Assembly: GCA_016858145.1 (NCBI GenBank)
Contig: JAEHOE010000014.1
Location: 1,364,001 to 1,428,000, forward strand
Reading direction: 5' to 3'
Source: Edaphochlamys debaryana
Taxonomy: Eukaryota; Chlorophyta; Chlorophyceae; Chlamydomonadales
DNA length: 64,000 nucleotides
A program made the translations under genes and the position numbers. Numbering within the stretch: the first letter of the stretch is position 1; the number at the start of each line of letters is the position of its first letter. Below the pieces are notes generated by a model that worked only from the letters and a program-made list of their open reading frames with translations, made no database searches and was not told the DNA's origin. This document shows positions 33,379 to 45,584 of this stretch, piece after piece.

Positions 33379-34600
33379 GCCGATACGACTGCCTCTGCGC
33401 CTGCACCGGGCCTGGCCTGTAGCAGCGGCCTCGGAGCGGCGCCGTTGGGCCAGAACTTGAGCGTCTAGTGCAGACTGTGAGCGCCAATAGTTTCCGCAGG
33501 AGGAGCGACGTCCCGCTGGGCTTCCCTGCCCGTTTTGCATCGGGGCCCGTCGGTGGATCCCTGAGCGGCAAGTGAGCCATGGTATGGTGCGTGGGGCGGA
33601 GGTGCAGGGGTTTGCCTCCCTCCTGTGAGCAGCCAGGCAGCCTGGTTGAGGCGCGCCCTGGGACCGTGGGCCATGTATGAGTGACTTGCCGCGGGCTAGA
33701 ACCTTCGTGATCGCTGGGATATGCTGGAGACGAGAGCCTAGCCCGGCCGCGAGCCCTGCTCGTCAAGGGCTAATTGACGCAGCGGGTGCCCGTGTTTGAC
33801 CGACTGATGTTTCCTATCAATGTATCCGATGTGAGTGCATTGCGTGTCTGCCTCGAGAGGATCTTCTGGATCTGTGTAACTCTGCTGTAAGGTATTGCTG
33901 GTAGGAGTGTGCTCGTGGGTTGGGAGGTCATGTGTTTCGCCGCTTGGGTCGATGCCACTGAGTGTGCGTGAGGTAGGGCTGGTGAGCGAAGGGGCCTGAG
34001 GGTCACATGAGTCCAATGAGGTAGTCTATTTAGGTGGTGAACTGAAGAGAAGACAAGGGACGGTTTATGCTTGGATCGGTGAGGAGGAGGACAGCTTGGT
34101 GGAGGGATGGTTGCGAGATAGCGAACCTCACCCTGCAAGACACCATGGGTTGCCTCCTTCCCGCGCCCCTTGTGCGCGACTGGGCGCTTCCTCTGCACCA
34201 CCGCTCCCATCCGACCAGGCCCTCGCGTGGCAGTGTGTACGGTACGACTCAATGTGCGCAAATACCCCAGCCGTGCAGTCTGCTGACACCAAGCTTGAGC
34301 CCACCCCACGGGTCATCCTGCCCTTGCTGACGCTCTGCACAAGCTAAGCCCCCTGAGGACTCGGTGTGCACGGGGCTGACCTGCCTGTATGTTGGGTGGG
34401 TTGCAGCCCGCAAGCGTGCCTGTGCAGAAGGTCCGCGCTCGAGCGCCGTAGGCCGGGGCAGGGGCAGCAGGCCATGCGTGCGCGCGTCCGCCTTTGCACT
34501 TGCACATACCTCCTCCTAGTCCTCCTGTTCATCCCCTCCTCAATGCCCTCATGACCCCCTGCTCATGGCACTGAGTCGGAGAGCGAGGTTGCCTCAAGCA
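33379..34600. other. ClpS 3' UTR and flank; no gene seen
   Basis: Contains the ClpS 3' UTR with two TGTAA motifs (33875-33879 and 33886-33890). Beyond that, frames are short and overlapping and show no domain. Confidence 0.45.
33875..33890 (+). terminator. Two TGTAA polyadenylation signals of ClpS
   Basis: Two TGTAA motifs 11 bases apart, about 500 bases past the ClpS stop, consistent with a chlorophycean 3' end. Confidence 0.5.
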
Positions 34601-34610
34601 GTGTTGCTAT

Positions 34611-35023
34611 CTTGGCTAAGTTTACGATTATTAGCCAAGTGAACTTGGCTAATTCGTGGAACCTGAGACCTTTGTCCCTGAGGAACTTGGCTAACTTTCC
34701 TGCCGAGGCACCTCTTTTCCTGACCAGTACTTAGCTAATCTTTGGGGTGTGAGCAAGGCGTGGACCCGATAGGTAGGGCTGGCAACCCGCAGAGCCGCGC
34801 GGCAGGGTGTGTGCATGGATGAAGCGCCTTCCTGTGGATGTAGGGCGTGTGTCGCAACCTGCGCAGACCTGTAAGCACCCTACCTGAGAGAAAGGACTCA
34901 TTGTGCCTGCGCCGCCCCCTGTCTGTCACTTGGCTAAGTAGGCCGGCTGCAGCGCCTCAGTCCTTACATGCACTTAGCTAATCCGGCCCATCCAGGGGGG
35001 TTTGTCCCTGGAAGACTTAGCTA
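34611..35023. repeat. Cluster of CTTRGCTAA nonamers
   Basis: CTTGGCTAA or CTTAGCTAA occurs at 34611, 34644, 34686, 34730, 34929 and 34973, with CTTAGCTA at 35016 and the inverted form TTAGCCAAG at 34631-34639. Two copies also share an upstream TTTGTCCCTG (34671-34680 and 35001-35010). The stretch is locally more AT-rich than its surroundings. No gene overlaps it. Confidence 0.75.
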
Positions 35024-36787
35024 CGCCAAAACAAGATATCAACGCTGGCCTCAAGTGCCAAGCGCCCCATGCTGCTTCGCCTGCTCGATGCGGCTCCCTG
35101 CCACGGTGTTCATTGCCATTACCACCCGCCACATTGTTCCCTCAAGACGAGCATGCGCGTGGGCGCGTGGGGGAACAACACTGGCCGCTCCCGTTGCACC
35201 ACCGCCCACACCCGACAGGTGTCCCATGGCCGTGACGTAGTGCAGGTGTCCGTAGCCAGCCACCGCCATTTAATGCACGTATCTTGCCCCTGACCCCCCA
35301 CCCCCGAGATGTTGTTGCACTTTGCTGGCCCTGCTTTTCGCGTAACCTCGTCTCCCGTTTCCCCTTCCCCCTGCCCCCCCACCCCCGAAAGCTGCTGACA
35401 GGAATGCAACCCCCTCACGTCTGCCAAAGGAGTGCCAGCCCCGTACGCCTGCCAATGGATTGCAACTCCCCACGTCAGCCATGAGAAAGAGGCCCTTCGC
35501 AGCTCCATGCCCCTAGCCCACGTCAACCCTGCATTCCGGCTGGGCCTGCAGCTTCCCCACGTCCTCCACACACGCGCCCTTTCAAGCCCTCCGTTCCCGC
35601 TGCACCTGCACCCCTCCCGCTAGTTGAGGTACGCCACCCCGCCCCCGTTGCTTTACTCGTCGCATCACCGGCTGGTGGGCCAGACCAGAGAGGGAAGAGG
35701 GATGGCGATGGAAGGGGCACGTGGGGGGCGGGGGGTGTTAAGGGTGGGTCACATAAGAGGGGGCTACGGGGGATGCAGGAAGGGGAATCCGGCCTCCGCG
35801 CATGCCTAGGCAGTTGCTCGCAGCAGGATGCAGCTGGTGCTGCCGCCAAGCCCCATGCCCCCGCCCGCCCTGCTCCCCCTCCCCTCAAACGCTCGCACCT
35901 GCTCCGCACCCACCTGGTGCAGCAGGCTGCTGAGACGAAGGTGGGGCCGGGCGGTGCGGCGAGCGGGAGGAGCGCCTGGGCGGGTCCAAGGTCGGACCGG
36001 GCTGGGGCAGCCCCGGCGGCGGGGGCCGTGATGGGCTCGGGGGCCTGCAGGCGGGAAGGGGCGGGTAGGGCGGGTCAGTTGGTCGAGGTTACATGTAGGG
36101 CGCGGGGGGTCTGAGGGGGCTGCAGGCTGGTGCGGCGGGGGCAGGAGGGAAGAGGGAATCCGGCCTCGCCCTGCACCAGCCCCGGCAGGCACCTGCGCCC
36201 CTCCATTGCCAGCATGCCTTTGGCAGCTGCCTGCAAACCTTCAACGGTCCCATCACCTTTCTCCCCAGCCCTCACCTTCACCCCTACCCGGGGACCGTTG
36301 CCACGTCACCACCCGCCCCCGCCGCCCGTCAGTAGCCGCCGCCCCAGCGTCCCGCATCCAGCATCCATGAGCGGTCAAGCGGCGGCGGCGGCTGCCCGGC
36401 GGCGCCAGCCGTGGCGGAGCCGGGCGCAGGGCAGGCGGCGGCACCCTGCGGGGACGAGTGCAGCGTATGAAGGCTCAGAGTCGCTGCCCCGGCCCCGAGA
36501 CCACCAGGGCTGCCGGCCCCCTCCCCCTCCTCCTCCTCCTCCCACCTCCACGCCTAGTCGCGTGATCCACCCGAGCTGCACCAGGTTGTCCTGCGCATGC
36601 AGAGCGGGTGCGAGGGCGGAGGACTGCGGCCGGGGCCGCATCGAAGCATGGCTCAGGGCGGGCCGCCCCACACGGCAGGACAGGCGAGGGGCAGGTGCGG
36701 TCCGTGAGACCGTGAAGATGGTCAGACTGCGCAAATTGTGAGACCCTGCTCGGACACACACACCTGCGCTGCGCGCCTCGTGCTTTC
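35024..36787. other. Gene-poor stretch with one possible exon
   Basis: Around 35281-35480 there are diverged repeats of a GCAACYCCCYCACGTCWGCC-like unit. At 35824-35940 an AG acceptor is followed by an open reading ending 'RTHLVQQAAETK' before GTGGGG on the plus strand. It resembles an exon but has no partner exons, so I do not call a gene. Nothing else is supported. Confidence 0.35.
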
Positions 36788-36870
36788 GGTTCTGTATCTA
36801 AGGCCGGCCGGCTAGTCGCCGCGCCCACGCTTTCCCGGCCATTACACGAGTAGCCCTGAACACACCTGCG
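36788..36870. repeat. Dispersed ~60-bp repeat, third copy
   Basis: 36842-36866 (ttacacgagtagccctgaac then acacc) differs by one base from 11930-11954. The CCGGCTAGTCGCCGCGCC part also resembles 1340-1362. Confidence 0.6.
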
Positions 36871-38730
36871 CTGCTTAATCGGCCGCCTCCGCGGTCGTCG
36901 GGATCTGCGAGAGGGACGGCCGGGCGAGTGGCGGGTAGCAAGCGCTGAGTACGGCAGCCCAGGTCCCTTGTGCCAGCCTGGGTCGCTAAACGCAGGCAGC
37001 CCCAGGCCCAGCTCCATTCCCCCAGCCGCAGGGCCCCCCAGCCTCACATCTGCTTGCTCCACCTGCGCGTCTCGTAAAGCAGCCTCCAAGGCCAGGAGGC
37101 CGCCTGTCCAATGCCGCCTACCTCTGCTCAAGGGTAGCAAGGTACGGCGGCAATGCGCAAGCGGTACACGGGTGTGCAGACAGACAGACAGATGTTACAA
37201 GTGTTGACCGACCCACACGCTCCGTTGGGGCCAGAGTCTGGTCACACCAAGGACTTAGATTCGACTCGCTCTCTGCTGTAAGACACGATGGAAAAAGCGC
37301 CCGAGAGCACGAGGACATTGCTGCCAAAAGGAGCCTATATCACCTCCATGAAAGCATAAGCCAGACTCTTGCCGAATCCGCTCATGCAGGGTGGCACGGC
37401 TTCCAAAACAAGCACGCCCGCTAACCCCCTACCCTCGTCCCCAGCCAGGCCCCTTCCAGCCCAGGTCCATTGAGCCTGGACCTAAGTCTGGACCTAAGTC
37501 TCACACACGCGGATCACCCCCGCTTCCGGCCCCCCTTCCCCCCTCCCCCTTCCCCCCACCCCATCCCCTTACCGCCCGCAGCCACGGGCTCCCACGTCCC
37601 CACCCCCTGCCCCACAACTAAGCGCTTCGCTTCGTTGATGTCTTCTGCCCCACCGCTGCGGCCGCCAGCAGGAGCACCAAGGCGGCGCATGCCGGTGTAC
37701 AGCGGCTCCTGGCTCCCCGCCCAGTTGCAGGAGCTCCTCCGCCCGCGGGGCCAGCTCGGCAGCCGCCTCTGCCGCGTCTGGGCATCCCCCTGCCCGGGCG
37801 TCAGCAACCATCGGGCTCTCCTTACTTGTGGAACCCCATGCGCTGCAGGGAGGGCACGGGAGGGCACGTCGCCCACCAGCCAGCTTGGCTCACGCCGGCT
37901 AGCGCCTGTGGGCTGTGGCTCCACCGCAATAGGCACCGCCCTCGGCAGCTGAAGCCTCGCCAGGGCCGCTGCGCGCAGGGCCCCCGCCCCCTACACCGCC
38001 CCACGCACCGGAGGACCGGGCTGCAAACAGGGCGTGTGAGCCATCACCCCCTGTTTATTCTGGCCGCCAGGGTGTTCTGCGCAGCAGCCAGAGCCAGAGA
38101 CATGGGACTAGGGCGTGGCCGGCCCTTGGCCTCCGGTAGCAGCAGAGAACTTGGGCTCGCAGCTGGTCAGCCGTGCGTGGAGACACGCCCTCAGAGTGCC
38201 TGGAGCAGACAGGGAGCCGCCACCGTCCGTTGACCCACCACGTGCCAAGGGCTCGCCCCTCCTCCATCCGTGTTGAGCCACCCGCCGCTGCCCCACAATC
38301 ACATACGGTAAAAGTGTACTGCATCCAGTCCGAGAGTGGGCCAGTCTTGATAGGGCAGGGCAGAGATAGATCGAACGGTCATGGTACGGCCAGCTGGAAC
38401 GACGATCCCCTCCCTTCAGCCCCTTGAGCCGACCTGCGTCCGACCACGCCCGTCCATTCCCGTCATGCCTGCCCACACGCAGCGTCCCCACGCGCGGCGG
38501 ACTGGGCAGCGCAGCGTGCAAGCACGCCTGTCCACAGCCCAGCGGAGTCCAAGCTAGGTGCGGCTCTGCTGAGCGCGCAAAGCCTGCGTCGGCCGCTCTT
38601 TGAAGCGGGAGCCTGGCCGCGGCCGCCTTTCCGCCCTGCTGATCCCTGATCCCTTCGGGCACTCGCTCGTGTTTGCGATGCATTGAATGGAGCTCTCCTG
38701 ACTTGTGTCACATCTGTCACGTTCTGCATT
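36871..38730. other. No supported gene
   Basis: Frames on both strands are Arg/Pro-rich and without domains, and I cannot chain exons. A short ACAG microsatellite lies near 37180. Confidence 0.4.
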
Positions 38731-38802
38731 GCGCCACTAGTCCAGTGGTGAGGATATTTGCCTTCCAAGCAAAAGAGCGGGGTTCGATTCCCCGGTGGCG
38801 CA
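38731..38802 (+). tRNA. tRNA-Gly (anticodon UCC)
   Basis: Full cloverleaf without an intron. The acceptor stem GCGCCAC (38731-38737) pairs with GTGGCGC (38795-38801), with discriminator A at 38802. The D-arm contains AGTCCAGTGGT, which also serves as the A box. The anticodon stem TTTGC/GCAAA encloses CTTCCAA, giving anticodon TCC. The T-arm CGGGG-TTCGATT-CCCCG contains GGTTCGATTCC as the B box. No run of four T follows directly, so the Pol III terminator is unclear. It is in a gene-poor region, transcribed by RNA polymerase III. Confidence 0.97.
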
Positions 38803-40248
38803 AGATCATGCATGAACGTTGGTACATGAGGTATTGTACAGATACATCCAGATTATATATCGATACAACTAATGATATGCATCTATATTGTGGTTGCCAC
38901 GAGAAGATTTCACTAGCTATGTGTCTGGCCTGGCTGATAGCCCACCACAAACCAATGTTTTTACATCAGCACGGCCGAGCTCCGGATATTACCCTTTACC
39001 TCTTGCTGTGCATCTCCCCTTCTCCCGTACCCTCTGAAGAGCGACCGCACCGTGCGTGTCAGTGAACGCTGGCAGCAACCCAACGGCTCGAGGGGCCGCA
39101 GGGCCCATGGCCAACGGCACTTGAGGGCTTGACAGGCTCCACCGTTGACCGGGTGGTGCGCAAGCGAGTGAGGACGCTGTCGAGCCTTGCCGGGCAGTTC
39201 CAGCTTCCAGGCTGCCTGAGTGCCTGGGCCAGGCACCTCTCCCTGAGCGTCCGCGGAGCGGCGCTGGGGTATGCCCGTATGCCTGTGACTGGGCTTACTT
39301 GCAAGCAGGTCAGGAGCTTAGAACTTAGCAATGAGCGCATCCAGGCAATCCAGGGCCTGCTTGGGGTGTGTCTGGGTGCGGCTACGAACAGGGTTCAGAC
39401 CCTCTCCAGCAGGCTGCCGGCCATCAACGGTGCGCCTCGTGCCGAGAGGTGTGCGGGAAGAGCGGGCACTTGGCCCTTCCGTGGCAGAGCAATTTCCCGT
39501 CTGCGCAGCTGCCAGAGCACCTTTGCGGGTCACGCTGTGGCTCGCACTGGTGTACGAGTAGCTCTGTTTAAACGTCGAAAGTAGTGGAGCACAAGGGCCC
39601 CTGGTCACATGCAGGCACGACACAGTCCTAACCAACACAATGCACCTACCGGTATTCCTACTGTACCTACGGTCACGCGGCGCCACACGGGCTTTAGGGT
39701 GGAGCTTCAGCACTCCAAGCTTGCACATATCGAGAAAGAATGTTTAGGGGTTGCGGAGGACAGGCGAAGGGAAGTAGAACCCGCAAAAAGAAGCCGTCAG
39801 TCTCGACCATTTCACACCACAGCACACCTGCCAATAATGGCTGGGGCACTCGACGGCCCACGCTCCTCAAGACGACGTCCGCACAAACGGGAAAAGTCAA
39901 AGAGGACCGCACAAGGTAAAATTAGCGAAAGCCCGTGCGTGGTCGTGCGATGCAACCACGGCACATGCCACGGGGCGGGGGCGCCCCGGCCAGCCCTGGT
40001 CCAAAGAAACGTGTTTGTCTGCCTGTGTTGTTGTCTTCTCACGGCGCCCTCGCGGCGCCGCCACCTGTGGAGCCCGGCCCTCTGGACGACCCCTAGATGG
40101 AGTCCGCTGTACTGCCCGGCTCCGCCTGCCCCCAAAAGCCGTGCACGGCCCGCTCCTGCTACAATATGTATGGCGCCGCCTGCTCCCCCCTTCCCTTCCG
40201 TGCCACGGCGGGCTCCGCCTTGCCGCTGTCCGCCTCGGCCCCCGCCCC
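38803..40248. other. AT-richer island and ARM-gene 3' flank; no gene seen
   Basis: 38810-38960 is clearly AT-richer than the rest of the window. A plus-strand frame at 39129-39584 (151 codons) has no recognisable domain. The right part is the 3' flank of the ARM-repeat gene on the minus strand. Confidence 0.4.
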
Positions 40249-43200
40249 TCAGTCCTGCTCCCCCTCCAGCCCCCGCACCACCACCCCTGCGCCCAGCCAC
40301 TGCTGCAGCGCCAGCTCGCACAGCACCGACCGCCGCCCGCCGCCGCCCAGGCGAGCCACGGCCGCCAGCGCCGCCTCGGCCGCGGCGGCGCCGTTGCCGT
40401 CGAAGCGCGCGCGCCGGGCGCTCAGGCCCGCGCCGCCGCCCGGCGCCGCCGCTGCGCCCATGGCCGCCATCCACTCCGCCTCCACGGGGCCCAGCGCCGC
40501 CTGGGAGCCGCCGCCGGCGCCCAGACCACTGCCCGCACTTGCGCCGCTGTAGCCGTTTCCGCCCGCGCCCGGCCCCTCCTCGCCGCCGTCAGCCGCGCCC
40601 GCGCCCGCCAGCCCCAGCGAGCCGCTCCGCGCGTGGTGGTGCCCCAGGCCCCGCTGCCGCCGCTGCTCCTCCGCCAGCATGCCGGCCAGCGCCCGCACCG
40701 CCCCCGAGGCCACCACGGCGGGGGCCAGCGGGGCGCAGTCGCAGCTGCGCGCCAGCAGCCAGGCCGCCAGCACGCGGCAGCGGCCCGCCTGCCACGAGGG
40801 CGGCAGCGGGGCCCAGGCGGGCCCGAGCAGGCCCACCAGGGCTCCCACCAGCTCCAGCGCCCGGGAGGGGTGCGCAAGGCCGGGGGCGGCCTCGCGGGGG
40901 CCCGCAGCGGGGGCCGCCGCGTCGCCACCGCTTGCGGCCGCGAGGGCCGCCGCGTAGGCTGCGGTGAGCGAAGAGGGCCCGGGCCGGCCCAGGGCCATGG
41001 CGGCCAGCTGCAGGGGCAGGCCCAGGGGCTCGGCCCCGTGTGCTCCCTCCGCACCCCCCTCCGCCTCTTCATCGTCGTGGCAGTGGTGTGCGTCGATGGG
41101 CTCGTGGCCCTCCGCTGCGCCCGTGAGCATGGTGAAGGCGCCCAGCAGCGCGGGCCGGGGCGGGGCGGGGGCGGCCGCAGGGGCGGGGGCAGGCGCGGAG
41201 GCGGAAGCAGAGGCGGGGGTTGCTGAGGGCGGCGGGGCGGGGGAGCGGGGGGAGGTGGAGGTGCGGCGGGGCAGCAGCACCAGCGGCGGCGGCTGCCAGC
41301 CGAGCTGCGCCGCCGCCGACGGCGGCTCGTGGTGGTGATGATGCAACGGCGGCGCCGCTCCCGCCACGGCCTCGAGCGCCTCGTCGTCGGTGGCCAGCAG
41401 CCGCAGCAGCTGCAGCCCCCAGTAGCGCCCCGCGGGCTTGGCGCCGGTCAGCAGGCGCAGCAGCGCGGCCGCTGCGTCGTCGTCCCGGCCCAGGCAGCGC
41501 TTGGCGGCCGCGTCCCCCGCCGCCAGGTGCACCAGGGCCTCGGCGGCGTGCAGGGCCGTGGAGGCGGCGGTGGGGCCCGAGGAGGGCGAGGCGGCGGAGC
41601 CCAGGCAGCGCTGGAGCGCGGGCAGCGCGCCGTGGGAGACCAGGTCAGCCTGGGGTGCGGGTGGGAGGGTGGGGGTGTTTGTTGCTGAGCTGGGGGCGGG
41701 GATGGAAAGGTGGGAGACTAAGGAATGGCTGCACCAGTGGAGCCCACACGGCGGCCGTCACTCGGAACCCGATCTCCAGGCAGCACCTCAGACGCCCCAG
41801 ACCTGGCTGCTCCCCCGCCCCCGCCTCCATACCCCGCCCCATTCCCGCCCCCGCCTCCACGCCCACCTGCACGTTCGTGTACCGGGACAGGCTGCACAGC
41901 ACCGCCGCAGCGAACTCCTGCACCGCCCCGCTGCCGGGGCCCGAGCCGGCGGCGCCGGGCAGCAGCGGCGACGCGGCGGCCGCCGCGCCGCCCCGCTCCC
42001 CCGCCCCGCTCCCGTGTCCGTGCACGGGCGCAGGCGCGGGTGCGGCCTTGGCCAGCGCCACGAGCGCCGGCAGCGCCCCCGCGCGCACCACCACCGCCGC
42101 GTGGCGCTCCTCCTGCTCCGCCAGCAGCATGAGGCAGGCCAGGGCGTAGGTGCGGGCCTTCTCGGTGCCTGGGGTGGATGGGGGGAGGGGAAGGGAGGAG
42201 GGGGAAGAGGCGGGGAACAGGGTAAGGAGGAGAGAGGGCGGGGGTGGGGGTGGGGGTGGGCAGCGGGGGTAGGGCAGGTACTGCAAAGGGTTCCCGGGGT
42301 GGCACAGCCAAGCCCGGCCCCGCGCGTAGACCCCGCGTACCCTCGCTCTCGCTTTCCGCGCTGCGCAGGGCGGCGGCGCCAGGCAGGACTGGGAACGATG
42401 GGGGCCGCTTGGCAGGGGAGACTGTGGAGGCGGGCGGCCGGGCACCGAAGGAGGGGGGCTGGGCGTGGGCGTGGTTGTGGCTGTGGTTGTGGCTGTGGTT
42501 GTGGCTGTGGGCGTGTCGTTCGCGCGTGGCTACAAAGCCTGGGGATGAAGGCGGCGGCGCAGACCGGTTCGGGCGGGCGGCAGCTGAGGCGGGTGTGGCC
42601 CTGGGAGCTGGCAACCCATATTCCTACCTCTAACATCCTCAACAAAGCTACCTTGCGCTTGCCATACTCCTCTCGTTCACAGTTCCCAGCCCCGCCCTCC
42701 TTTCCCTGCCCGGCCTGCCCCAGCCCAGCCCAGCCCGGCCTGTGCTCACCCCTGCTCAGCAGCGGCACCAGCGCCGGCACCGCCCCCGCGCCCACGATGT
42801 GGAAGTGCATGTCGGGGTTCTGCGCCAGCACCGCCACCACCGAGGCCGCGTGCTCCGCCACCAGCGGCCCGCGCCCGCGCTCCCCGCGCAGCAGCGGCAG
42901 CACCGCCGCCACCACGCCCGCCTCCTTGAAGGTGCCGTGCGTGGGCAGCGCCTGCGCCAGGATGGCCAGCAGCCGGCACGCGTGCGTCTGCTCGTCCTCG
43001 CAGCCGCGGCGCAGCAGCGCCAGCAGCGGCTCCACGGCGCCCTCCTGCGCAGGGGGCGGGGTGGGGTGGGAGAGGGGTTGGGGACGGCGGTGAGGACTGG
43101 TTGAGCAACTGGTCTAAGCAGCGCAAGGCGCAGCAACCACGATCCCTAACTCCCTAGGCCTAACTCCTCAGCCTCGCTCCCCCCTCCTCTCTTCCCGCCC

Positions 43201-45584
43201 CCTTCCCCACTACCCCCAAGCTTCCCCCCCCCCCGCCCACCCGCACTGCGTCCATCTGGCACTCGGGCGAGTGGTTGGCCAGGCGCGCCAGCACCAGCAG
43301 CGCGTACATGCGGCTGATGGGGTCGGGGCCGCGGGGGCTACCAGCACCACCCGCTGCCGCCCCACCCTGCCCCTGGCCCCCCGCCAGCACCGCCACCAGC
43401 GGCGCCACCTGCCCCAGCCGCGCCACCGCCGCCGGCACCCCCCCCGCCAGGGCCATGTCCAGCAGCAGCGAGGAGGCCATGTCCCGGGAGGGGCGGTCCT
43501 CGGCGCTGGCCAGCACGCGGCACAGCGCGCCCACGCCCCCCGCCTCCGCCACCGCCAGCAGCGCGCCCTCGCGCCACCGCGCCGCCGCCTCAGCCGCCGG
43601 GCCGGCCGGCGCGTGCGCGTGCGCGTGAGCGCCGGGCGCGGGCGCCGGGCCGCCGGTGCCCGAGGCCGAGCCGGGCGGCGCCCTGCCCACCAGCTTGTAG
43701 GCCGCGAACACGGCCATCTGCGCCAGCATGGGCGGCCGGCAGCCCATGAGCGCCACCAGCAGGCCCAGGCCCCCGCCCTCCACGGCCGCGGCCGCCAGGG
43801 GCGGGTGCCGCGCCGCGCGCACCAGCAGGCTGGCGGCGAAGAAGGCGGCGCTCACGTCCGCCGACCAGCCCCCGCCGGCAGCCGTCACGTCGGGCGCGGG
43901 CAGCGGAGGGGCAGCGGAGGCGGGCGAGCCGGGCTGCGGCGCGTGCTGTGCGCCCGCGACCTGGGGCAGGCGGCTGGCCCTCAGCACGCCCAGCGCGCCC
44001 CGCACGGCCGGCAGCAGCTGGTCAAGCAGGTGGGGCGCCAGGGGGGCGGGGGGCGGCGGGGGCGGGGCGCCGAAGGGCAGCAGCGGCTGCTGCGGGGCCG
44101 GGGTCGCCTCGTCAGACAGCAGCCTGCAGGTGGAGAGGACGAGCAGGAACGCGGGGGATAGTAAACGGGGTGGCCAGCGCATGATCACACTCCACGCAGC
44201 CACGCTGCACAACCGCCTGCAACGCTGCTACACGCGTTGCAGCCCCTCCAGTCCAGTCCAGCCCAACTCCGACCTCCCGAGCCCCGCGCCCTGCCCCGCT
44301 CACGTGCACAGGCACTCGAGCGCCAGCCCCGCCACGGCCCCCGGGCGGTAGGCCTCCTCGCTCTGCCCCGTGGCGCGCGGCAGCAGCAGGTCCGACAGGA
44401 AGGGCAGCAGCCCCGGCACCGTCAGCGCCTCGCGAGGCCGCAGCGTGCCCCCCACCAGGCCCCCGTGCAGCCGCTCCAGCAGCGCACGCCGCCGCGAGGC
44501 CGCCTGCGCCCGCAGCGCCGGCAGCAGCGCGGGGCCCAGGGCAGCGGGGCCCGGCTCCGAGGAGCCCTCCCCGGCGGCCGCGGCCGCTGCGGCGGCGGCT
44601 GCGTTCTGAGCGATGGAGGCGGCGAAGAGGTCGCCGCCGTTGATCTCGGCCAGAGCCTGGGGGGGGAGGGGTGCCAAGGAAGGTTGGCCAAGGGGCGAGC
44701 GGTGCGGGAGGAGGCGAAGGCAAAGGCCAGGTCAAGGGCAATAGGGCGGGTGCAACAGCCTTGACTGCTTGTGCGAGCCCCGCGGCATGCATGCATGTGT
44801 ACTGGGCTGGACTGGGCGGGATGTGGGTCGCGGGCTGTGCTCGCCCTCCCACCTTGGCGATGGCCTGCAGCTCGGGGCTGCCCAGGCCTCCCCCGGGCGA
44901 GCCGCCGCCGCCCAGCAGGCTGCCCGCCAGGCCGCCCAGGCCCCACAGCCCGCCGCCGCCCTCCTCGCGCCGCGGAGAGCCCTCCTCGGCGCCGCCGGCC
45001 CCCTCATCGTCGGCGCCGCTGGAACGCCGGCGCCGGGGCAGCACGCCGCTGCGCCGGGAGCCCGAGCCGTCGGAGCTGCGCCGCTGCCGCTCCGCCTCCT
45101 CACAGCCCGGCGAGGCGGCGGCGGGGGCCGCGGCCTGGGCTGTGGCGGCCAGGGGGGCTAGGTTCAGCCGGCGCCGGACGGCCGACTGCGCGGTGGGGCT
45201 GGGCGAGCCAGTAGAGCTAGCGGGCGTGTTGGTGGACTGCTCGCCCGCTCCGCCCCCGGACCCGGTCGGCGAGCGAGGCCGCAGCCATGAGCCACCAGAG
45301 TCGTTGTTGCCCGATGGGCCTGGGCTGGAGAAGCCAAACGACGGCAGACCGAACGGCAGCGCGGCGCATGCTTGCGGCGTGCGTCGACTAGGTGGACTAG
45401 CGAGCTGACGAAGCGGCGAGCTACTCGGCTGTAGGTTGCGAGTCACTGCCTTGTGGGGCGAGCCCAACGTAGCGAGCGCGGTCTGCATTTCCTTGGGGCT
45501 CGCAACGGGGACCTGCACGGGCATAAAGGGACCCGTCGGGCCCGTGACGGGAGCGCAGTTTGAGCACCACAGTGTAAGACCCAC
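40249..45584 (-). CDS. Armadillo (ARM)-type repeat protein, 1321 aa
   Basis: Six exons (45584-44853, 44656-44304, 44123-43241, 43044-42750, 42168-41867, 41649-40249) join in phase to 1321 aa. Residues 1-244 are Ser/Pro/Gly-rich and disordered. From about 245 the protein is a helical superhelix with ARM-like units, for example 'AVEPLLALLRRGCEDEQTHA', 'GVVAAVLPLLRGERG', 'GAVPALVPLLSRG' and 'AGALPALVALAKAA', each with the hydrophobic/Leu spacing and recurring Gly-Ala of ARM repeats. Low-complexity Ala/Pro/His loops interrupt the units in the last exon. ARM proteins are scaffolds (transport, ubiquitination, cilia, signalling); no extra domain such as a U-box or importin-beta-binding region is visible, so no specific role can be given. 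The first ATG of the open 5' exon is taken as start, and an in-frame Met about 20 codons later is possible. Confidence 0.85.
42465..42515. repeat. GTGGTTGTGGCT 12-bp tandem repeat
   Basis: Four near-perfect units lie in intron 4 of the ARM-repeat gene. Confidence 0.75.

Noticed and set aside
36475..37140. 221-codon minus-strand frame, possible third ankyrin-type relic
   Set aside because: Only a weak local resemblance to the 3' flank of the 1.7-4.2 kb gene; no ankyrin repeats or splice sites.
39129..39584. 151-codon plus-strand frame considered as a mobile-element fragment
   Set aside because: No recognisable catalytic motif or repeat ends; not enough to call.
41438..43093. A 551-codon plus-strand open frame
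   Set aside because: Antisense of three ARM-gene exons and their introns; crosses well-formed splice sites of the minus-strand gene.
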